From assembly GCA_023432565.1 (NCBI GenBank), contig JAEYUL010000122.1, positions 1 to 13,068 of the forward strand: a stretch of 13,068 nt of DNA, in the 5' to 3' direction. Of this stretch, positions 5,606-10,354 are shown piece by piece. This DNA is from Actinomycetes bacterium. GTDB taxonomy: Bacteria; Actinomycetota; Actinomycetes; Actinomycetales; Cellulomonadaceae. The notes beneath the pieces were generated by a model. It was given only the letters and a program-made list of their open reading frames with translations, was not told the DNA's origin and searched no databases. How positions within the stretch are numbered: the stretch's first letter is position 1; every line of letters begins with the position of its first letter. The translations under genes were made by a program, and so were the position numbers.

Positions 5606-7194
5606 GTGCCCTCGGCGGGGACGGTGCCCTCGAGCAGGTATGCGTCGACGTTGCGCGCGACGCACTCGTTCGACTGGCCGTAGGCCGTGTGTCCCTCGCC
5701 CTCGTACGTGAGCAGGACGCCGGAGTCGAGGAGCTCCGCGAGGGCCTCGGCCTGGGCGTACGGGGTGGCGGGGTCGTTGGTGGTGCCGACGACGAGGATG
5801 GGCGCTGCTCCCGCGGCGGAGTAGTCGTCGAGCCCGCCGACGACCGGCACGGGCCACTGTGCGCACAGCACTCCCCCGTACGAGAACGCCGCGGCCACGG
5901 TCGGCGCAGCGGCCTGGATCCGCTCGGCCTGCGCGGCCATGTGGTCCAGGTCGGAGCTCGACCGGGAGTCGACGCAGCCGATCGACCAGAAGGCCTCGGT
6001 GGAGTTGTTGCCGTAGGTGCCGTTCGACTTCCGGTCGTAGTAGGCGTCCGAGAGCGTGAGCAGGATCGAGCCGTCGTTGTCGCGTATCGCCGCGGTCAGG
6101 GCCGACGTGAGGTAGTTCCAGTACTTCTGCGAGTACAGGGTCACGGCGATCCCGGTGAACGCCAGCGACTGGGTCAGCGGCCGCTCGTCGTCGCCCGTGG
6201 GCAGCGGCGAGGCCTTCGCCCGGTCCAGCAGGCGCCGGATCTGCGCGAGCCCCTCGTCGACGTCGCCCCGCAGCGGGCACGTGCGCCCGGCCTGGCAGTC
6301 CTCGACGTACGCGCGCAGCGCGTTCTCGAAGCCGACGGCCTGCTGGAACGTCGCCTCGTCGCTGCTCAACGTCGGGTCGACCGCCCCGTCGAGCACCAGC
6401 CGGCCCACCCGCTGCGGGAAGAGCGACGCGTACGTCGCCCCGAGCTGGGTGCCGTACGAGAACCCGAGGTAGTGCAGCGCGGTGTCGCCGAGGACCGCGC
6501 GCAGGATGTCCATGTCCCGTGCGGCGCTCACCGTGTCGACGTGGCCGAGCACCGGGCCGGTGTTCTCCAGGCACGCCTGGCCGAACGCCGCGAACCTGTC
6601 GATCGCCTCCTGGACGCCCTGCGGCGAGGAGGTGTCCGCGTCCGCCGCGAGCAGAGCGTCCATCTCCGGCGCGGAGTAGCACGTGACCCGGGGGTCCGAG
6701 CTCTGGACCCCGCGCGGGTCGAACCCGACGAGGTCGTAGCGCTCCTGCACGTCCTCGGTCACGACGTCGAGAGCGCTCGGCAGGAAGTCGACGCCGGAGC
6801 CCCCCGGCCCGCCCGGGTTGAGCAGGAGCGAGCCGAGGCGCTCGTCACCCGTGGCACGGTGCACGGCGAGGCGGATCTTGATCGCCTCACCCGCAGGGTC
6901 GGCGTAGTCCAGCGGGGCCTCGACGGTCGCGCACTGCAGGTCGTCGCGGCTCTCGTCGCACGTCTGCCAGGTGATCTCCTGCCCGTAGTAGCGCTCGAGC
7001 GCGGCGTCGGGTGCGCTCGAGGCGTCCGGCGTCACGACCTGGGGCGGCGTCCGCTGCGTGTCGCTCGGCGTGCACCCCGCGACGACGAGCGCGGCTGCCG
7101 CGACGAGGCCCGCGAGACGAGCGAGACCGCCCCGGCGAAGGGACGTGCGGCGGGGCTGCGCGGGAGTGAGGGGCACGAGAGGATGACGACGCAC
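5596..7194 (-). CDS. Lipoprotein alpha/beta hydrolase, Tap/Slp-type tripeptidyl aminopeptidase family (peptidase S33)
   Basis: 532 residues from GTG 7194. A basic N-terminus (RRGGLARLAGL) and hydrophobic stretch lead to the lipobox LVVAGC, so C41 would be lipidated and the enzyme held on the outer face of the membrane. Family marks follow: NPGGPGGSG (126-134, oxyanion region), YDLVGFDPRGVQSS (153-166), nucleophile S246 in GFSYG (244-248), D474 in NDPATP, and H502 in GEGHTAYG. The catalytic triad is complete. This matches Streptomyces Tap and the mycelium-bound SlpD/SlpE, which cleave tripeptides from exported proteins; the substrate here is inferred. Eight further cysteines suggest disulfides. 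A C-terminal TAP-like domain (~395-532) is included. The frame is open up to 7272, but GTG 7194 has TACCGT 6 nt upstream and a normal signal length. Confidence 0.9.
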   Translation of the reverse strand: MRRHPLVPLTPAQPRRTSLRRGGLARLAGLVAAAALVVAGCTPSDTQRTPPQVVTPDASSAPDAALERYYGQEITWQTCDESRDDLQCATVEAPLDYADPAGEAIKIRLAVHRATGDERLGSLLLNPGGPGGSGVDFLPSALDVVTEDVQERYDLVGFDPRGVQSSDPRVTCYSAPEMDALLAADADTSSPQGVQEAIDRFAAFGQACLENTGPVLGHVDTVSAARDMDILRAVLGDTALHYLGFSYGTQLGATYASLFPQRVGRLVLDGAVDPTLSSDEATFQQAVGFENALRAYVEDCQAGRTCPLRGDVDEGLAQIRRLLDRAKASPLPTGDDERPLTQSLAFTGIAVTLYSQKYWNYLTSALTAAIRDNDGSILLTLSDAYYDRKSNGTYGNNSTEAFWSIGCVDSRSSSDLDHMAAQAERIQAAAPTVAAAFSYGGVLCAQWPVPVVGGLDDYSAAGAAPILVVGTTNDPATPYAQAEALAELLDSGVLLTYEGEGHTAYGQSNECVARNVDAYLLEGTVPAEGTRC

Positions 7195-7200
7195 GCGGCC

Positions 7201-7206
7201 ACGGTA
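7201..7206 (-). promoter_or_regulatory. -10 box of the lipoprotein hydrolase gene
   Basis: TACCGT on the minus strand (a perfect TAnnnT), exactly 6 nt before GTG 7194, implying a leaderless mRNA. A GTGACC lies upstream at a spacing of 20 nt, which is too long for a typical -35. Confidence 0.5.
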
Positions 7207-7293
7207 GCTGCCGTGCCCCAGCGCCCGGTCACGCGTCGTGGAGTTGTGGACGACGCCGCACCACATCCACACACCGCGTCCGCGACGGGGCCG

Positions 7294-8430
7294 TCAGCCC
7301 TGCGGGCGCAGCGCGATCGCCATCGCCTCGACGGCGAGCAGCGGAGCGACGTTCCCCTCGAGCCGCGTGCGGGCCTGGCCGATCGCGTCCATGCGCCGCA
7401 GCGTCTGCTCGGCGGACGACGACGCCGCGAGCTGGCGCACGGTCTCGGCGTGGTCGAGGTTGACGAGCGCGACGTCCGCACCGAGCTGCACCACGAGCAC
7501 GTCGCGGTACAGCGAGAGCAGGTCGAGCATCGCCCGGTCGAGGACGTCGCGCTGCGCGCGCGTGGCGCGGCGCTTCTGCTCCTCCTCGAGCTGGCGGACC
7601 TGGGCCCGCAGCGCAGGCGGGATGGTCGCGGCGCCCTCCGCGCCGAGGGTCCGCAGCAGCGCCGCACGCTCGGCGGCGTCGCGCTCCTCGGTCGCCGCCT
7701 TCGCGTCGGCCTGCGCCGTCGCGACGAGGTCACCCGCCGCGAGGACGGCGTCGCCGACTCCGCGGATGCGCGCGGCGATGCCGAGCACCTCGGCGCGGCG
7801 CCGCCGGGCCTCCGGGTCACGCGCGAGCCGGCGCGCGATGCCCACGTGGTTCTGCGCGGCGCGCGCGGCGACCTCGGCGACCTGCGGGTCGATCCCGTCG
7901 CGCCGCACGAGCAGGTCGACGACCGCCTCGACCGGCGGCACGCGCAGTGCGACCGCGCGGGACCTCGACCGCAGGGTCACGAGGACGTCCTGCGGGCTCG
8001 GCGCGCACAGCAGCCACACGGTGCGCGGTGCGGGCTCCTCGAGTGCCTTGAGCAGGAGGTTCGACGTGCGCTCGACGAGCCGGTCGGCGTCCTCGACGAC
8101 GATGACGCGCCACCGTCCCTCGGACGGCGAGCGCTGCGCGAGCTCGACGAGCGGACGGACCGCATCGATGAGGATGTTCACACCCTCGGTCGCGACGACC
8201 GTGACGTCGGGGTGGGAGCCCCGCAGGACGGTGCTGCACGCGTGGCACTCGCCGCACCCGCCCCGCTCGCACTGCAGCGCGGCGGCGAACGCGCGCGCGA
8301 GGTTCGAGCGCCCCGAACCGGGCGGGCCGGTGAACAGCCACGCGTGCGTCATGGCCTGCGGGTCGACGACGGCGCGCTGCAGCTCGGTGATCGCCGGCTC
8401 CTGCCCGACCAGCCCGTCCCACACGCTCAC
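7294..8430 (-). CDS. holB: DNA polymerase III delta' subunit (clamp loader)
   Basis: 378 residues from GTG 8430. It belongs to the AAA+ clamp-loader complex that loads the beta sliding clamp on primed DNA. Motifs in order: WDGLVGQEPAI (4-14), P-loop GPPGSGRS (35-42) with Arg where an active Walker A has Lys, zinc-binding cysteines at 54, 59, 62 and 65 (C-x4-C-x2-C-x2-C), Walker B-like VIVVEDAD (110-116), LLLKALEEP (125-133) and TLRSRS (152-157, SRC-like). The changed P-loop fits delta', which generally does not hydrolyse ATP. The C-terminal half is helical, as expected for the collar domain. The GTG start overlaps the tmk stop (GTGA, 8427-8430), with a run of six G's about 7 nt before it, so translation is coupled to tmk. 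A second GTG at 8424 is possible. Confidence 0.93.
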   Translation of the reverse strand: MSVWDGLVGQEPAITELQRAVVDPQAMTHAWLFTGPPGSGRSNLARAFAAALQCERGGCGECHACSTVLRGSHPDVTVVATEGVNILIDAVRPLVELAQRSPSEGRWRVIVVEDADRLVERTSNLLLKALEEPAPRTVWLLCAPSPQDVLVTLRSRSRAVALRVPPVEAVVDLLVRRDGIDPQVAEVAARAAQNHVGIARRLARDPEARRRRAEVLGIAARIRGVGDAVLAAGDLVATAQADAKAATEERDAAERAALLRTLGAEGAATIPPALRAQVRQLEEEQKRRATRAQRDVLDRAMLDLLSLYRDVLVVQLGADVALVNLDHAETVRQLAASSSAEQTLRRMDAIGQARTRLEGNVAPLLAVEAMAIALRPQG

Positions 8431-9134
8431 GCCGCGCCCCCCGCGTCCGGGTCGAGCACGGACAGGCCGAGCACGGGTGCGAGTCGCTCGCGGACGGCTC
8501 GGGCGAGCACCGCGGGGTCGGCGGTGCCGTCGAGCACGAGCCAGCGCTGCGGCGCGGCCGCCGCCCGGTCGAGGAAGGCCTGTCGGGTGCGGCGGTGGAA
8601 CTCCTCGCCCGCGGACTCGAGCCGGTCCGGACTGCCCGTGAGCCGGGTGCGGCCCACCGCGGGGTCGACGTCGAGCAGCACGGTGACGGCCGGCAGCAGC
8701 CCGCCGGTGGCCCACAGGGACAGCCGCTCGACCTCGTCGGCACCCAGGTCCCGGCCCGAGCCCTGGTACGCCACCGACGAGTCGAGGTAGCGGTCGGTCA
8801 CCACGAGCGCGCCGCGGGCGAGCGCGGGCCGCACGAGCGAGGCGACGTGGTGCGCGCGGTCGGTGGCGTACAGCAACGCCTCGGTCCGTGCGTCGACGTG
8901 CTCGCCGTGCAGGACCGCGTCCCGCAGCGTCTGGCCCAGCCGGGTGCCGCCCGGCTCACGGGTGAGCACGACCTCCCAGCCCTGCGCCTGCGCCCACTGG
9001 GCGAGCAGCCGCGCCTGGGTCGACTTGCCCGCCCCGTCACCGCCCTCGAACGAGACGAACACGCCCGGCAGGTCCTGCCCGTCCCCGGGGGGTGGTGCGG
9101 GCAGGCTCGTCGGACCGGCGGCAGGACTCGTCAC
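8427..9134 (-). CDS. tmk: Thymidylate kinase (dTMP kinase)
   Basis: 235 residues; phosphorylates dTMP to dTDP for DNA synthesis. Visible motifs: P-loop GGDGAGKS (31-38) within VSFEGGDGAGKSTQ, REPGGT (59-64), RTEALLYATDRAHH (83-96), DRY (114-116) in TDRYLDSSVAYQGSGR, and the LID region around RLESAGEEFHRRTR (171-184). Length is slightly above the ~210 usual for the family because of an N-terminal Pro/Ala-rich extension of ~25 residues. GTG 9134 is chosen because TAGCCT lies 6 nt upstream. A GTG about 25 codons in, just before VFVSFEGG, is an alternative that would give a standard-length enzyme. It forms an operon with holB through a 4-bp stop/start overlap. Confidence 0.95.
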   Translation of the reverse strand: MTSPAAGPTSLPAPPPGDGQDLPGVFVSFEGGDGAGKSTQARLLAQWAQAQGWEVVLTREPGGTRLGQTLRDAVLHGEHVDARTEALLYATDRAHHVASLVRPALARGALVVTDRYLDSSVAYQGSGRDLGADEVERLSLWATGGLLPAVTVLLDVDPAVGRTRLTGSPDRLESAGEEFHRRTRQAFLDRAAAAPQRWLVLDGTADPAVLARAVRERLAPVLGLSVLDPDAGGAA

Positions 9135-9140
9135 GGCGTC

Positions 9141-9146
9141 AGGCTA
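9141..9146 (-). promoter_or_regulatory. -10 box of the tmk-holB operon
   Basis: TAGCCT on the minus strand, a perfect TAnnnT, ending 6 nt before GTG 9134. No -35 is evident. The 17-bp repeat array begins 25 bp further upstream. Confidence 0.5.
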
Positions 9147-9170
9147 GCCGTCCCCACCGACGCTCCCGCG

Positions 9171-9254
9171 CGTCGAGACGCACAGGGCGTCCGAACGCAC
9201 AGGGACTGCGAACGACAGGGACTCCGAACCAACAGGGCGTCCGAACGCACAGGG
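9171..9254. repeat. 17-bp tandem repeat, five copies, between the oxidoreductase and tmk
   Basis: Units at 9171-9187, 9188-9204, 9205-9220 (16 bp), 9221-9237 and 9238-9254, each ending in ACAGGG. Units 2 and 5 are identical (CGTCCGAACGCACAGGG); the others differ at 3-6 positions. On the minus strand a full unit plus the next bases can form a tiny GCGT-TCGG-ACGC hairpin. The array is downstream of the oxidoreductase stop and upstream of the tmk promoter. Confidence 0.9.
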
Positions 9255-9283
9255 CGGCGCGACGCCCGCGCCGACACGGGGCA

Positions 9284-10288
9284 TCACTCGCCGGGGTAGA
9301 CCACCGCGACCTGCCGCCGCACCTCGTCGAGCGTGCGCATGACCTCGAGCGTGCCCTGCCAGGACATGCGCGGGCTCTCGACGTCGCCGGCGGCGACACG
9401 GCGCGCGACCTCGGCGGCCTCGTACTGCATCCCCGAGGTGCTCGGCTGGTCGAACGTCCACACCCGCCCGTCGAGCCGGGTCACCCGGAACGACGTGGGC
9501 CGGTAGAACGGCCCCGCGACCTCGATGTAGCCCTCGGTGCCCGAGACCAGCGCCACCGTCGGCGTCCGGGCCCACAGGGTCGTGGAGAGCGTCGCCTGCG
9601 TGCGGGCGCCGTACGACAGGACGATCGAGACCTGGCCGTCGACCCCGGTCTCGGCGAGGGTGCCCGTCGCGGTCACCGCGTCCGGGGCGCCCAGCAGGTC
9701 CTGCGCGAACGACACAGGGTACACGCCCAGGTCGAGCAGCGCGCCGCCCGCGAGCGCGGGGTCGAACAGGCGCGAGGTCGGGTCGAACGCCATCAGCTGG
9801 CCGTGGTCGGCGGACACGTTGACGATCTCACCGATCTCGCCCGCGTCGACCACCTGGTGCAGCGCCGAGACGTGCGGCAGGAAGCGCGTCCACATCGCCT
9901 CCATGACGAACACGCCGGCCTCGCGCGCCGCGGCGAAGACCTGCTCGGCCTCCGCGGCGTTGCGGGTGAAGGCCTTCTCGACGAGCACGTGCTTGCCGGC
10001 CCGGATCGCCAGCAGCGCGTGCTCGAGGTGCTCGGAGTGCGGCGTGGCGACGTAGATCACGTCGACGTGCGGGTCCTCCACGAGCGCCTCGTAGCCGAGG
10101 TGGGTCGTGGGGATGCCGTGCGCGGTGGCGAACCGCTCGGCGCGGTCGCGGTTGCGCGAGCCGACGGCGACGAGCTGGGCGCGCGTGTGCTGCGAGACGG
10201 CGTCGGCGAACGACCCGGCGATGCGTCCGGCGCCGAGGATGCCCCAGCGGATCGAGGGTGCGGTGCGGGGGTCCTCGGTGCGTGCCAT
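9284..10288 (-). CDS. Gfo/Idh/MocA family NAD(P)-dependent oxidoreductase
   Basis: 334 residues. The N-terminal Rossmann fold begins RWGILGAGRIAGSF (GxGxxG, 17-22 region) and includes VGSRNRDRAERFA and DVIYVATPHSEH. The catalytic-lysine motif is EKAFTRN (104-110, Lys105), a variant of the usual EKP. The second domain has MEAMWTRFLPH (129-139) and GGALLDLGVYPV (181-192), typical of the branch that includes dimeric dihydrodiol dehydrogenase. Such enzymes oxidise or reduce a sugar, inositol or diol carbon using NAD(P); the substrate cannot be told from sequence. ATG 10288 is chosen over an upstream start because TACCTT lies 6 nt before it. It is codirectional with topA and tmk but has no evident functional link to them. 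Confidence 0.92.
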   Translation of the reverse strand: MARTEDPRTAPSIRWGILGAGRIAGSFADAVSQHTRAQLVAVGSRNRDRAERFATAHGIPTTHLGYEALVEDPHVDVIYVATPHSEHLEHALLAIRAGKHVLVEKAFTRNAAEAEQVFAAAREAGVFVMEAMWTRFLPHVSALHQVVDAGEIGEIVNVSADHGQLMAFDPTSRLFDPALAGGALLDLGVYPVSFAQDLLGAPDAVTATGTLAETGVDGQVSIVLSYGARTQATLSTTLWARTPTVALVSGTEGYIEVAGPFYRPTSFRVTRLDGRVWTFDQPSTSGMQYEAAEVARRVAAGDVESPRMSWQGTLEVMRTLDEVRRQVAVVYPGE

Positions 10289-10294
10289 GGCGTC

Positions 10295-10300
10295 AAGGTA
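10295..10300 (-). promoter_or_regulatory. -10 box of the oxidoreductase gene
   Basis: TACCTT on the minus strand (perfect TAnnnT), 6 nt before ATG 10288. The -35 region falls inside the topA-side hairpin (10314-10342) and is a poor match (TGCCGA at 17-nt spacing). Confidence 0.5.
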
Positions 10301-10313
10301 GCGCCCGGCGCGA

Positions 10314-10342
10314 CCCGTCGGCACATCGCCGGTGCCGACGGG
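10314..10342 (-). terminator. Hairpin behind topA
   Basis: CCCGTCGGCAC and GTGCCGACGGG form a perfect 11-bp stem with a 7-nt loop, beginning 12 nt after the topA stop codon. No T-run follows. It is the likely transcription end or 3' stabiliser for topA, and it overlaps the -35 region of the oxidoreductase gene. Confidence 0.6.
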
Positions 10343-10354
10343 GCGTCGGCGAGG

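Noticed and set aside
7294..8430. Defective delta' subunit because the Walker A lysine is replaced by Arg
   Set aside because: Delta' is commonly degenerate at this position and does not act as an ATPase, so this is family-normal.
5485..8790. 1101-codon open frame on the plus strand
   Set aside because: It lies antisense to the hydrolase, holB and tmk genes, all of which have intact family motifs. Its translation is Arg/Val/Asp-rich low-complexity sequence typical of antisense frames in GC-rich DNA.
9171..9254. CRISPR-like array
   Set aside because: Units are 16-17 bp with no spacers between them, and there are no cas genes, so it is a plain tandem repeat.
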